A stretch of 64,000 nucleotides of DNA. Source: Telopea speciosissima (lineage: Eukaryota; Streptophyta; Magnoliopsida; Proteales; Proteaceae). The notes under the pieces were generated by a model. The model was not told the DNA's origin. It saw nothing but the letters and a program-made list of their open reading frames with translations, and did no database searches. The stretch lies in assembly GCF_018873765.1 (NCBI RefSeq), contig NC_057924.1, positions 8,928,001 through 8,992,000 of the forward strand, in the 5' to 3' direction. Below, piece after piece: positions 1-11,417 of this stretch; the first letter of the stretch is position 1, and each line of letters begins with the position of its first letter. Position numbers and translations under genes: made by a program.

Positions 1-110
1 AAAAGAAGAAACAATCACATTACCTCAATGCAAGAATTTATATAATTCGACAAGATAACTAAGTTTATGGAGAAGAGATGACTATAGTTTTCACTAACAA
101 TGGAAGAAGG
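1..110 (-). mobile_element. LTR-like relic at left edge
   Basis: A stretch of about 40 bases near positions 70-110 (ending in GTTTTCACTAACAATGG) closely matches one at 48,945-48,990, where it sits in LTR-like sequence inside a receptor-kinase intron. The element runs off the window edge and no coding part is visible. Orientation is a guess. Confidence 0.3.
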
Positions 111-545
111 ATTACGAACATTTAATTAATTTGGTTGAAAGAGACATAGAGACCATGTTGTAGATTTGATTCTTGATTATAAAATATTTTTTTCGTGAAA
201 TATACCTAACGTTTTTATATTTATAAATTTATTTTAATTCGATATGTAGTACTCGTGTTGTGATCGGTCTGCATTTAATTGAACGGCGAAGGATAAAGGG
301 CGGCGGGGGTGGTGGTGGTGGTGGCGGTGGCGGCGTGTTTTACCAATTATAGGTTGACTTTTATTTAAATATAAAATGTTAATTAACTTGTAATAATTAT
401 CTTGTAGACGAAACCAATTGCATCTCTTTAATCGATCTTTTTCCACTTTTCAAATTCCCTCACATGGTTTCATTCATTCTTTCTTTGATTAATATCTCTT
501 CCAGTCCCTTCCTCTCCCTACCTCTGGGACTCAAATCACCCCCAT

Positions 546-960
546 TTGGGTCAACTCGTACGTGGCCACTCATTTTCTCCCCACGTGTCTTTTGAAGCTT
601 ACACGTGAACCTGTACGTGTTTCCTTTTTGTATACGCGGAGGAAGACATGTGGGCTAATCAATCTGTTGTGTCTGTTTTGTCTGTTTCCCCATTACCTCA
701 ACCTTGCATCACCATGACGTCTAAGCTGGTTTTTCTGTGACCCAACCAACCCATCTGACCCGGTGGTTTTGGTTTGGTTTTATTTGATTGGTTAATTCCC
801 AATTCTCCGGATGGAATTTTGTCTAACCTACATATTGCGTAAGTCTTTTAAGTCAACCAAATTGCCATTTCACCAAACTTTCCATATCAACTTGTTGAGT
901 CAACACGCACATCAGCACTTTGTTAAGTCAACGATTAGATAAGCATTCGGGTTTGGTCAA
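546..960. promoter_or_regulatory. Clustered ACGT (G-box/ABRE) and W-box motifs
   Basis: Four ACGT-core sites lie within about 60 bases: TACGTGG (559-565), CACGTG (582-587), CACGTG (602-607) and TACGTG (614-619); TGACGT follows near 714. Several GTCAA cores (reverse of the W-box core TTGAC) follow at about 550, 851, 898, 925 and 955. G-box/ABRE sites bind bZIP and bHLH factors and W-boxes bind WRKY factors. No gene start is visible nearby in either direction: the next gene begins at 6,737, and any leftward gene would lie outside the window. This reads like an upstream regulatory region, but its target is unknown. Confidence 0.4.
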
Positions 961-1019
961 ATTTTATCGTTGATGTTTGTGTTAATATTTTAATAGAGAT
1001 TTAAAGATTAGGGAAAGAA

Positions 1020-1215
1020 AAATACTACTTGGGCAGATGCACTGTGCTGCCCTCTATGTCAAACATAGTGGTATGTAAAATGATAGTCGTATCAATGTAT
1101 TCCAAGAAAATTTTGCTTTTTCATGGAATTGTGACAATCATTTCGCGTGTCATTGTGTTTGGATGCAAAGACAATGCACCATACATGGCCAGATTATTAC
1201 AATATATTTCAAATG
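1020..1215. mobile_element. Degenerate MITE of the 9-bp-TSD hairpin family (possible)
   Basis: The stretch holds the middle signature also seen in the copies at 19,513 and 41,339 (TTTCATGG..., then CAATCATTTCGC, then a GTGTTTGGATGC-type segment). The terminal arms are badly eroded and no target duplication was found. The call rests on this weak similarity only. An 80-codon open frame here has no protein-like features. Confidence 0.3.
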
Positions 1216-2505
1216 GATCATTTAGAGTCAGCCAATTACAAACCCAAGGTAGTGAAGTAATCATATCTTAATTTAATTAATGCCCAATTCATATATCCAT
1301 TCCTAATCCTAAATTATATAGATTTGTTTGTATTAGGTTGATATTTCCTAGAATTTTAAATATTTGTTGATATATAAACATGTTTGAATTCCACAAGATT
1401 CCGTAGCAGCAAATAATATTTAGGTAATGACAAAAATAGATGGAACTTATATGGGTGGGTGAGCAAATACGAGAGAAAGAACATAGAGGTTGAGATTGAC
1501 TTCTTATTTGATCTATTTGACATTCTAATTGCCTTGACCAAGCTTAAACAACCATACCATGGGTCATAAGGTATACCTCATGGGTCATAAGGTATGACAT
1601 GAGCAAGAGAGGGGCATAAGGGTAAACTTAAGTGGGGGAATATTCTAGAGGCAGAAGAAGACAATCAGTAAACCCAACAGAGTGGGATGGATACGACCTG
1701 ATCTTTCAGGTGTGACCAAAGGTGACCATTATGTCTTACCCTTAAAAAAGGGGTCAATCCTCTCTCTAGTTATTGACTTATTATATCCCTCACATATTGC
1801 AACACCTACAAAGACACGGTAGTAACACACACCCCCCCCCCCCCCCCACCAACTCCCTCTCTCCCCTAATCTTGACCTAAACATGAAAAAACTAAACTAA
1901 CCATTTTGGGCCCTTTTTTGATTTATGATAGAGGGTTAAATTTTTGGAAAAAAAGTGTTTAGTAAGGTATAATAATTTGTATTTTTACGTAAAATAAAGA
2001 AAGAAATACATTTGTTATATGCAGTAATTTTAATTTCTGAAACTTTTATGAACTTCATTGAATAGCTACAAATTTGGTGGAGGTGGTGGTCATCGTGGTG
2101 TTGGAGGTGATATTTTATTTTGAACATGAAGTTACTGTTTTGACCATCAAATTAACCATGTGCTCATTAAAGAGCAATCTCCCTATTTTTCCCTTTTGTT
2201 TCTAGATAGAAAAGTTTCAAATTAATACTTTTGTTTCTCTATTTCTCAGCAACTTTTTATAACTGGTTCAATCTTAAAAACAAAAAAATGAACCGATGAT
2301 AACAAATAGATTTCTAATATTTTGTTCCTAGGAATAAAAGAACAGAAAAATGAAGAAACATAAGTGTTATCATGCAGAGCCTTTGCAACTTACATTGGCC
2401 AGGTAACCCTTTAACCGACCCGAACATAATTGGATTAGTCCAATCATATTGTGCAGAGAGAGAGAGAGAGAGAGAGGACAAGCTACGTGATTAAATGGTA
2501 AGATT
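1216..2505. other. Intergenic, no gene seen
   Basis: AT-rich sequence with a run of 16 C at 1832-1847 and a GA dinucleotide repeat at about 2455-2476. Short open frames are present, but none has domain-like composition or splice context. Confidence 0.6.
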
Positions 2506-2670
2506 GATGTATGATGGACGAGGGTGCACGGGCCTTGGTGTAACGGTAAAGTTTGTTCCATTGGACCAAGTAAGTAAGGGTAAGGCTGCGTATATTATGA
2601 CCCTTCCTAAAATCTATAGTAACGAGAGTCTTGTGCACTAGATATACCCTTTTTTGATGTGTGATGGACG
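2506..2670 (+). mobile_element. Au-type SINE with target-site duplication
   Basis: A tRNA-derived head with an A-box-like segment (GGCCTTGGTGTAACGGTAAAG, from about 2531) is followed by the conserved Au-SINE body GGGTAAGGCTGCGTA. It ends with a GTGCACTAGATATACCC-type tail and a T run. It is flanked by near-identical 15-base direct repeats, GATGTATGATGGACG at 2506-2520 and GATGTGTGATGGACG at 2656-2670, which are the expected target-site duplication. The element itself is about 2521-2655. It is a non-autonomous retroposon. Confidence 0.75.
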
Positions 2671-4433
2671 GTGGAGAGGAGGTGTGGACTGTGGAGGGCT
2701 TGGAGTGAGACAAGTGACAGGAAGAATTGGACGGAGAAGAGAGAGAAGTGGGTACGTGTATGATACGTCTAAAATCTAAATGATTTTGAGGAAGAACTAG
2801 TCGCTATCGGGCTTTGACTCTACGCATAGGGGAAGAGAAGACGAGGCCCAAGTTGTCATGGCACGCGCGCGTGCCGTGTGGACCCCACGTTGACCCCCCT
2901 AAAAATTCAACCTATAGGCTACCAAGGTCATAACTTAAGCATGACGTTGTCCGTTAAGGTTCTCTCTCCTCTCTCACCTGGCGGCGTCTCGCCAGTCCCA
3001 TGACTCACGAGTCACGACGGATGAATCGGCAGTTTTAATTTTTCAAAATTTTCCACTTCACTCTCTTAGTCCCCCTGTCAATTAAGAGTTAATGCAAACA
3101 GACTTTCTAGTTAATCAGACACTTAGAGGTAAAAGATAATGGGTGGCCAGAAATAAAAGAAGGGAAAGATATGATAAATATTATGGATGGGAAAGGTGTT
3201 GTGCAAGTTAGAGGAATTTCGGATCTATTTTTTTAGAATTAGGAAATTTAACAACATATTCTTGAAGAAAGTTTTCCTTCAACACGCTGTGAATAATCAT
3301 CATATCATCCAAGGGTTCAAAAACCCCTATAAAGTTTTAGTATATTCCCCAAAATATCCTTCATACCCTCTTGCGTGCATTCGAAAGCCTGCGGTGAATG
3401 GATTTCTATTTATTGTAATTGAAGAAAAACTTGATCATATAATCTTTGTACATTTAGAAACATTATTAATTATTAATATATTACAAAACATGAAATACAA
3501 CTAAAGTTCAACGAATAAAACGTTGGATTGACTGGCAAGAATTGACGGATTGTCTTATGGCTCTGCCAACTCGGCTGTGGCCTAGGCACATATATGCTAT
3601 TCTCTTTGATTTATCAAACTATTTTCATTTTTTTTTAAATATGTTGCTCACATCTTAGCAAATAAAACTAGATTATGTAATATGAGTTGTAAATGTTTGG
3701 ACAATGTTTGTAATTTCCTATTTTATGGTAATTAAATTTTTCTTTAAAAAAAAATGTTATTGATTGTATAAATTTCTGATCTCCTTATTGCTTGTTATTA
3801 TTTTAATATTATTATGTCCTTCAAAACATAACAAAATAATTTTAGTGTATTTTCTTTTTTCATTGCAAAAGTCTGAGACATCTATTCACATCAAATATTT
3901 TTTGAAAATAAAAAAATTATATATTCAAACACACATTCGTTGAATTCCAATATTAGTGATTTTGGCGTAGATCTGCTTTTGGCTAGAAAATGTTCTCTTC
4001 TTGAATCTTTGAAAATCGCTTCCCCTTTTCAATTAAGAATTTTAGCTTTTCCTTTTTCCACATCCATTTAGACCAAATATATTATTCAAATACTAACTTT
4101 AGAATTGCATTACACAGTGTAGTTGTATATTTCATATAAGTTTCAAAATTTTATTTGTTTTGGAGCAATGAAAAGATTACTCTAATACGTGAAAATGTCA
4201 ATAAGCTATTGTTAACATGAAAATAGCTCATATTTATAGGAACTAACTTGATTAAGGTTCATTTTATAAAACATGAGATGTGTTAAGCTTTTTAATATTG
4301 CAAATAATATTATCTATCTAGAAGAACTTTTTTCTTACTCCAACAAAAAAGAAAAGACATTAATGTTGGATTTTGAGGTTATAATGCTCATATGTTTTGA
4401 TTAAAATTACCAGTCATCATAGTCTAAAATCTC
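2671..4433. other. Intergenic, no gene seen
   Basis: AT-rich sequence. The only point of note is a perfect 16-base CG-rich palindrome at 2860-2875. The longest open frame (3187-3504, 105 codons) is AT-rich and low in complexity, so I do not call it. Confidence 0.6.
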
Positions 4434-4841
4434 AAAAATATCAAATTTTTTTTTTTTTTGTTGATATTTTTGGCTATTCGTTCGGCTATGGTGGAAGCGG
4501 TTAACAGCAGATATACTGATTTGTTGATTGCATCTGATCATAAAGATATCATCAATCATCTATAGCAGGGTGGAGGTTCCATTGCACTGGAGGTCAAGCC
4601 AATCTTGGATGATATTATTCATCTGTCATCCAATTTTTCTTTTTGTAATTTTACATATGTTCCAAGGGAGGAAAATAGCTTTGCTGACCCTCTGGCAAGG
4701 AAGGCTCTGTCGGTTACGTGTATGATAGAATGGTCTATTTCTGCTCCATGGATTGGGGAGTTTGTTTCTTCTCCATCTATGTGTACTACATGATGATTAA
4801 ATAAAGTTGTTGTTTCTACAAAAAAAAAATATCAAAAAAAT
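4434..4841 (+). mobile_element. 5'-truncated L1-like LINE tail (RNase H end)
   Basis: Between about 4480 and 4790 the translation resembles the end of a plant LINE ORF2. It has an RNase H-like stretch with YVPREENSFADPLARKALS, matching the family signature ending in D-LA-RKAL. A short 3' UTR and a run of A at about 4819-4829 follow. AAAAATATCAAA at about 4434-4445 recurs right after the A-tail, which fits a target-site duplication, although the A-richness makes its exact length uncertain. An in-frame stop after the INHL segment and the missing reverse transcriptase show a dead fragment. Confidence 0.6.
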
Positions 4842-6610
4842 TTAGTAGTGGAAAATTAAAATTATTGTCAAAATGAAATATACAACTAACTTTTGAACAA
4901 TCAAATTTCAAATTATTGCATATATTCTTATTTCCTATGTCCAAATAAATTTAATATGTGATAGTTTTTTAGTGGATGATGGTATCTATATTTCACCTTA
5001 ATTTGAAGGTTCTCACAAATTTCAATTCTATAACTAGGTTATAGCTTTCTCATTCATGCAATCAACTACTAGGGTTCAAGTCTCCATCTTCTTGCAAGTT
5101 AAAATAAAGGTAGTTGCTTCAGTTGTATTTTTAGGAAAAGTAGAATTCATGGAAATGACTTAGCATGACTTCCTTCAATATTCTCGATAAGGACACATGG
5201 AAAAAAGTAACAAAACTTTACTCTTTATGCAAATTATTAGATTCTATGAATTCCTTTGCTTCTGTATCAAACAAGAAAATAATTTTAAATTATATACAAG
5301 TCGTAAAATTTAGGTCATTATTGACCTATCTAAAGCCAAAAGTTAGGTATAAAAAATTTGATATGAAACATGACATTCTGATGCTCCTCAAAATGTTTTT
5401 AATTTGAAATGATCACATTCATCAAATTATTAAACATGAATATTTCATTTCATGAAAACCATCGATTGATTTTTGAATGGCTCTTCGATACCTAATTGCA
5501 TTGGTTTATCATCAATTGTGTGAATCATTTATATGATTCACCATAGAAGACCTAGACTGAAAATATACAAGATTACAACCCTAAAGGCAAAGAGCGAAAC
5601 AAATGTATAAGAAGATTTCACATTAAAATTGTATGATTTTGCACTAGCTTATAGCCCTCTAAAGCGTTTACCCAAAAAAAAAGAAGCCCACGAAAGCTAT
5701 CCTTTAGTGTATGACTGGATGCTTGAGTGTCTAAATACATTGTTTTCATTTCTCCCTTTTTAAAAGAGAAGAAAATTATAAACTTAACTTTTATCATAAA
5801 AAGGGGGTAGGGAGGGAGGGAGGGAGGGAGGGAGATTCATCCTTTTTTTGGCCTTTTGCTGAAACTTGCCTGTGCTGGCGTAAAAGTTCCTACTCTCCTT
5901 CATTGACAGGATAAGCAAAACGGAAAAAGACATCTTTTACTTGTTTTGGGGTGGGATTTGAATGCCGCTTACATGTATTGGCATTTCCCATGACAAGCCA
6001 ATGGGCAAACAGGAGGAAGTTAGGGAGACCACATGATCAAAGAGAAGAGAGAATGTCAGGGAGTGCGAGAGGGTTGTACTGGTATGTATTACCAGTAATG
6101 TGTACATCATTTTTTCTACTAATCTTTAACCATTTGTTTAAAAAAAATACAAAACAAATCATTATTTAAAAAAAAAAAAAAAAAAAAAAAAAACTCAAGT
6201 TTTTCTTTAACCAGGGTGAGGAGAGAATCTCTTCAACCATGAAATTTTAACTTTGGAGAAATATATTTCCATCTCATACAGTAAAGGGTAGGAATTAATA
6301 AATGATGAATCCAGAGTTTCATTTCATGCCATGGAATTTACTGAGGAAGGAAATTATTCGTTGAGAATGGTGACATGGCAACCCAGATCAAAACCCACTG
6401 GTCAAATCATATCGCTTTGTTCTTAAGGTTTTAAAATTTTTTATTTTTACAAAGAATAATACACATATTAAAACTTTAATTCTCTTTAAAATATGGAAAA
6501 GAAAGAAAGAGAAATTCCAATCCTAATTAAAATCAATACCCCCCCCCCTTCTATCTGTCCAATCAACCCCTGAAAATGTCAACCAGATTCCGGTTGTTTC
6601 TACCGTACAC
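4842..6610. other. Intergenic upstream of the bHLH gene
   Basis: No gene recognised. It contains a GGGA tandem repeat (about 5809-5834) and a run of 26 A at 6168-6193, which could be an old retroposon tail, though nothing recognisable precedes it. Confidence 0.55.
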
Positions 6611-6736
6611 CCAATGGGTTTTATATAAATAAAGCTCAAGATGAGAATCATTTTCATCTCTTTCAGTTTTTAGCTCTTGAAACCAGTTCTTCTTTTAAAC
6701 TCTTCTTGAGAGTGAGAAACAAAGATAGATATAGCC
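6611..6736 (+). promoter_or_regulatory. Core promoter and 5' UTR of the bHLH gene
   Basis: A CCAAT motif at 6612-6616 is followed by a good TATA box, TATATAAAT, at 6622-6630. This places transcription start near 6655-6665, in the pyrimidine-rich CATCTCTTTCAG stretch, and gives a 5' UTR of roughly 75 bases. The start codon context (GCC ATG G) is favourable. Confidence 0.6.
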
Positions 6737-9055
6737 ATGGGAGACGAATTTCAGGCAGGACTTTGCAGTGGAAATTGGTGGAATCAAACTAAAAGTGGAG
6801 TGAGTATGGGTTCATGTTCATCACCATGTTCCACGGCACTCAATGATATAGGAAGCAGCTTTGGATGGGCAAGTGAAGCAAGATCTTCTTGTGAGGAAAC
6901 AACAGCTTCTGTTTCTGATAGTTCCATGGTTTTCCAACAAACCCAGAAGACACAAGCTTCTGATACTGTCGTTGGTGGTGGTGGTGGTGGTGGTGGTGGT
7001 GGTGGCAGTGGCATCTTGTTGGATTCCACGTTTCAAATGATGGGTTTTGGACCTTCATCCCTCACCATGGATTGGAACCAATCTTTACTGTAAGTCACCA
7101 ACTCTTTGCCCCCTTTAATTATGGCCTTTGTATTGAATTAAAGCTACCAAATTAAAATTGAATTAGATTCTTATTGTTATCACATATGGTTCTGCAGTAG
7201 AGGTAGTGGAAGAGTTGCAGAGACTACTAATTTCAATTCCATGCTTCAAGTTCAAGATGACTTAAGTTCAAGACCCAATTTTAGGGCAGAAACAGGAATG
7301 GAATCTCCACCGGTTCAGAGTTTCTCCGGTGGTGTTGGTGGTGGTGGTGGTGAAGATTCCATCTTGAGTACAGTGAGCAGCCAGGGTATACCCACTGGTT
7401 TTCCTTCTTATGCATGCAATTCATCTTCTTTATTGCAAGGCTTATTTGATACACAAGAGACCCAAATCCATCATCATCATCATCAAAGGTTTCCCTTCGA
7501 AACTAATCCATCTCCAAACTACCGCATTAACACCGGTGAATTCTCATCATCGTTGTCATCGCCGTCGCCATCTCCGTCACCGTCTTGGCCCAAATTCCCA
7601 GACTTTCTGAAAAGTTCAGCACCCAAGCAAAAGCAGCAGCACCACCTCCTCCAACCCTCAACTAATCAATTGCACTTCTCCAACAACACTCCTTTTTGGA
7701 ATGCATCCGTAGCTTCGATGAACGATGCTCGGTCCACCTTCTTTCCTTCGCCGGAGACACAGTATCTCACACCAATGTTTGAGATGAAACCCAATTGCAG
7801 GAGTAACCTCAACACCACAAAGGTAAGTAATAATCTTATATCGGATGTGAGTAGTTAGATGTAAAGGCTAGTTTTTAAAGATGAGTTCTACTCAAATTCC
7901 AAATTCCAACTTCCAACGTTTATATGAATGCTATTATAAATCACTCTTACATTTTTTTATTTTTAATTTTTTTAATTTTTAATAGTCTGGCATAGAAGAA
8001 GTTCGTGATTCAGGGTCAGTGGTGAAGAAAAACAGCAATGAACCACCGTACAAAAGGCCTCGGATTGAGACACCATCGCCATTACCAACTTTTAAGGTAT
8101 GAAATAGAACCTAACAACCTTTTCAGTTTTCAGTGGAAGAGTACTGCTTCTCGAGCTTTGAGCTCTTAAAAATATTATTTTACTTTTTAAAAAGTTTAAT
8201 TTTAAATAGAGATGGATGGAAAATTTGAAAATTCTGGTTTTGTTTAGAACGATATTTAATCCCCGGTAGTTTCTTATTGCTCGAGACTCAATAACTCATC
8301 TGATATCTCTTTTATATTAGGTTCGAAAAGAGAAATTAGGAGATCGAATCACTGCACTCCAACAACTGGTTTCACCTTTCGGAAAGGTGAATTTCTAATA
8401 GAAATTTATACTTGGTTCTTGTAATTCTGTAATGTTAAAGCTTATTTCTGGTTGTTCATCTTGAATTAATTCTTGTTCGCAGACTGATACGGCATCTGTG
8501 CTCTTAGAAGCTATTGAGTACATCAAATTCCTCCATGATCAAGTCAGCGTAAGTTGCATTCTCACCTCTAGATGGATTTATTTCTACCAAACTTGGAGTT
8601 TAGATTAATTGATTACTAATACAAGGTTTTCTTACCATAATTTCAGGTTTTAAGCACACCATATTTGAAGAATGGAGCTCCCATTCAACACCACCAGCAG
8701 GTACAAATAAATTTCTTTCTTCTTAAAAATCAAAAGATGAAAAAGAAAGTAAATTCTGGGTTTTAGGGACTTGGGTCCAACTTTTTCTTAAAAGAAAAAC
8801 AGTGCCTAAGTACCTATAAGTCTACTATTCACATCCGATGTGGGATTATTACTTCTCTATCTTTGCGTGAAACCCCAATATTGACTGAATTTGTCGTTGT
8901 TGCAGAGTTTTGATAAATCGAAAGATGGTGAAGGACCCAAACAAGATCTAAGGAGCCGTGGACTATGTCTAGTTCCAATTTCAAGTACCTTTCCAGTTAC
9001 AAATGAAACTGCAGCTGATTTCTGGACTCCAACCTTCGGAGGAACTTACAGGTAG
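6737..9055 (+). CDS. BHLH112: bHLH transcription factor, bHLH112 type
   Basis: Complete gene of seven exons: 6737-7089, 7198-7822, 7986-8096, 8321-8386, 8483-8548, 8647-8700, 8906-9055. All introns are GT-AG and the joined frame is 475 codons (474 residues plus TAG). N-terminal family motifs are the WW-N start, SCE..SVSDSSMVFQ and DSTFQMMGFG..DWNQ. The DNA-binding/dimerising region spans exons 3-5 (about residues 350-410): KKPYKRPR-like basic patch, PSPLPTFKVRKEKLGDRI, ALQQLVSPFGK, then TDTASVLLEAIEYIKFLHDQV. The last exon carries the subfamily tail GLCLVPISSTFPVTNET and DFWTPTFGG. The basic region lacks the classic H-E-R residues, as is usual in this subfamily. Arabidopsis bHLH112 is a nuclear regulator of stress responses. 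The Gly tract (GGT repeat) and His tract are likely length-variable. bHLH123 is the alternative name match. Confidence 0.92.
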
Positions 9056-11263
9056 AGGGGGACACAAGCTAACCGATGAGGTCGCGTTGCGAGGAGCGTG
9101 AGTTTTTCCTGCAATTAGGATCGATGAGTACACCAGAACGTACCCAAGTCAAGTTGGGAATGATAAGAGATTAAGACCACTGAAGGAATGAAGGAAAGAA
9201 AGAAAATAAAGATTAAAGAAAGGAAAGAGAAAGACAAGAGAAAAAAAGGAAGTGACCCTTCAAGGACTGGCAATGTTGGGACAACTACACAGGCAGCTGA
9301 ATGATGTAGGGGCCTAGGGGGTGGGCAAAGAAAAGGGGCCATTGGAAGAGAATATAGAGTTGTAATAATCAAAAGTAGTATAAGAAGAGGTGGATTAGGG
9401 ATGGGAACAGGTGCTAAATTTAGCGGAAATTTAGATTAAATTTAAGGGGAAGATATGTTGTTGGTAGCTGAATTTAGCAGAAAAAGAGGAAGGGATAAAG
9501 GGTATTTGTTCCTGTTTCTATAATTAATATATATAAATATATATATGTTGTATAGTAGGAGTATTGGAGGTATGGCACCATCTTTTATTTTATTAAGTGA
9601 AAGAGAGAGAGAGAGAGAGAGAGAGAAGATGAAGAGAGGAAAAGAAATAAGAGGAATAATTGAATTGAGGAATAGTAGGAGAGTAAGTGTGTGGAGGTGA
9701 TTGGATTGGAGATGGGAAAACTTTAGATTTGTTAATAGGGTTTTCGAATATATGGTGGTAGTGGAAGTCAGAGAGGGAACGGCCCACTGCCTCTCCTTTT
9801 AGTAGGGTTTTTGATTATTCCAAAATGGAGAGATGCGTGTGTGGGAAATATCAGGAGGCATGCTTTTGTGCTTTTCATGGAATGGTCACATTGATGGGGC
9901 ATCCACTCCTTTGGAAGGGGTAGAGGAGGCAAACGCAACCCTAAATCCCTAATCCATTCCATTCCTCTCTCTCTCTCTCTCTCAAACACATAGAGGAGAG
10001 AAAGAGAAAGAGTAAGAGAAAGACAACACACAAAACAAATAGCGATACATATACAGCCAGGAGAAACACATAATTCACAAAAGTGAGAGAGAGAGAGGTT
10101 TGTCCCCTCTCAATGGAGATCCAACATAGCAAGTTGGACAGCTGATACGGTTCCCTCTAATCATGTGCTTCTTCAGTCTTGACGAGTTGTTAAAAATTAA
10201 CAACGCAGTAGAATAGCGATTTGCCAAAAAAAAATACAAAAAAATAGATCACATACACAAAACACATATTTGTGTGGTTCATTCAAGGTGGGCTACATTT
10301 ATGGCCGAACGGTAAATAGAGCTTCCACTATTCGATGGATGAAATCACAAACCCTCACCCCTTATATATAAGTTTGAACTTATTACAACCAAAGTCATGA
10401 TTATTTCAACCAAAAAAAGGGCGTGCAATACAATATAGAAAAACCCTAATCCTGAAAGTAGTGGGATCAACGATATTGGGGAAGAATTATCAGTACTTCT
10501 CGGATTAACTTGAAATCAGGCTTCAATAACACGAATAGCCTTTATTGTTTTAAATTTAGGAATGTAAGCGAGCCGTGCTAATTGGAAGAACTTTTTCTGC
10601 TACCAAGGGTCTAGGAAGTTTCTTGTTACTTGGGCTCTCAGCCAAAGAAAGTGAATCTATACTTAAATTGAAGAGCGTATTTGTCAACCCGAAAAGGAAG
10701 TGATGAATTATTCCATTTATATGGTTGCAAACCCGGGTAGTAGGAAAGTTCCTGCAACCCAAGTGGGACCTTTATCCGCTCCAGTACTGGAGGCGCTGCT
10801 ACGCCGTACGATGGCACAACAGCGGATAAAAATTCCCCCAAATGACAACAAAAAAATTTTCATGTTAAGGCACGCACAGACCAGCCCACATATGTGTCAG
10901 ATTCGGGCTTGGTTTGGGCAAAAAAGTCTGGTCCTGACCCAGCCCATTATAACATTTTTGGCATCAAGCTAGAACCGCTTTCAACCATCTTCATGATTAT
11001 TATTGTTATTGGTATACCTATCTAACTTGTTTTATGGGACTTTGACTACAAGTACTTGAGAATAGCTGAGTGAGAATGGGAGGGAAGAGGTACCATAAGG
11101 CACAAGGTGAAGATAGGAGAGTTGAACCCATGATCTCCTGTGGACCTTTACTCTACTAGCAGTCTGGCAAGGCATCGACTAATTAGGTAAGCAATTGTCT
11201 TCCAAACAATATTTACATGCATGTTTTATTTTTCGAATTAAAAGAAGCAATTATAAATCATAT
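9056..11263. other. 3' flank of the bHLH gene and intergenic DNA
   Basis: The 3' UTR probably ends within the first few hundred bases. GA/CT dinucleotide runs occur at about 9600-9628 and 9964-9984. The stretch 10,200-10,470 (TGTGTGGTTCATTCAAGGTGGGC and onward) resembles the antisense LTR-like piece at 44,447-44,600. I take it as a relic, with low confidence. No gene seen. Confidence 0.5.
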
Positions 11264-11417
11264 AAGAAATTAGGGAGAATGTTTTCTGTGCCGCAGCGCA
11301 GCCTATGCCCAGGCACATGGGTAGGCTATGCAGGGGACAGGGTGGTCATTTCGACCACCCCCATGTGCCTCGGTGCAGGCTGCGCTGCGGCATAGATAAC
11401 AGCGCCCCAAGAAACTA
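11264..11417. mobile_element. Hairpin MITE with 9-bp target duplication (copy 1)
   Basis: The element at 11,273-11,408 is almost entirely two inverted arms, starting GGGAGAATG and ending AGCGCCCC. The arms pair CTGTGCCGCAGCGCAGCC with its complement near 11,380, and CAGGCACATGGG with CCCATGTGCCT. The flanks AAGAAATTA (11,264-11,272) and AAGAAACTA (11,409-11,417) match at 8 of 9 bases. A 9-bp duplication with long arms fits a Mutator-like MITE. It is the same family as the copies at 13,448, 19,513 and 41,339. It has no coding capacity. Confidence 0.8.

Noticed and set aside
1029-1271. 80-codon frame as a small membrane protein
   Set aside because: It overlaps a decayed MITE and has no upstream promoter or homologue that I recognise.
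6784-7058. His- and Pro-rich frames on the minus strand
   Set aside because: They are antisense shadows of the GGT (Gly) repeat in exon 1 of the bHLH gene.
11085-11190. tRNA-like stretch on the minus strand (GGGTTCAAC-like B box, weak A-box)
   Set aside because: I could not form an acceptor stem or a proper anticodon arm; at best an old tRNA-derived SINE piece.
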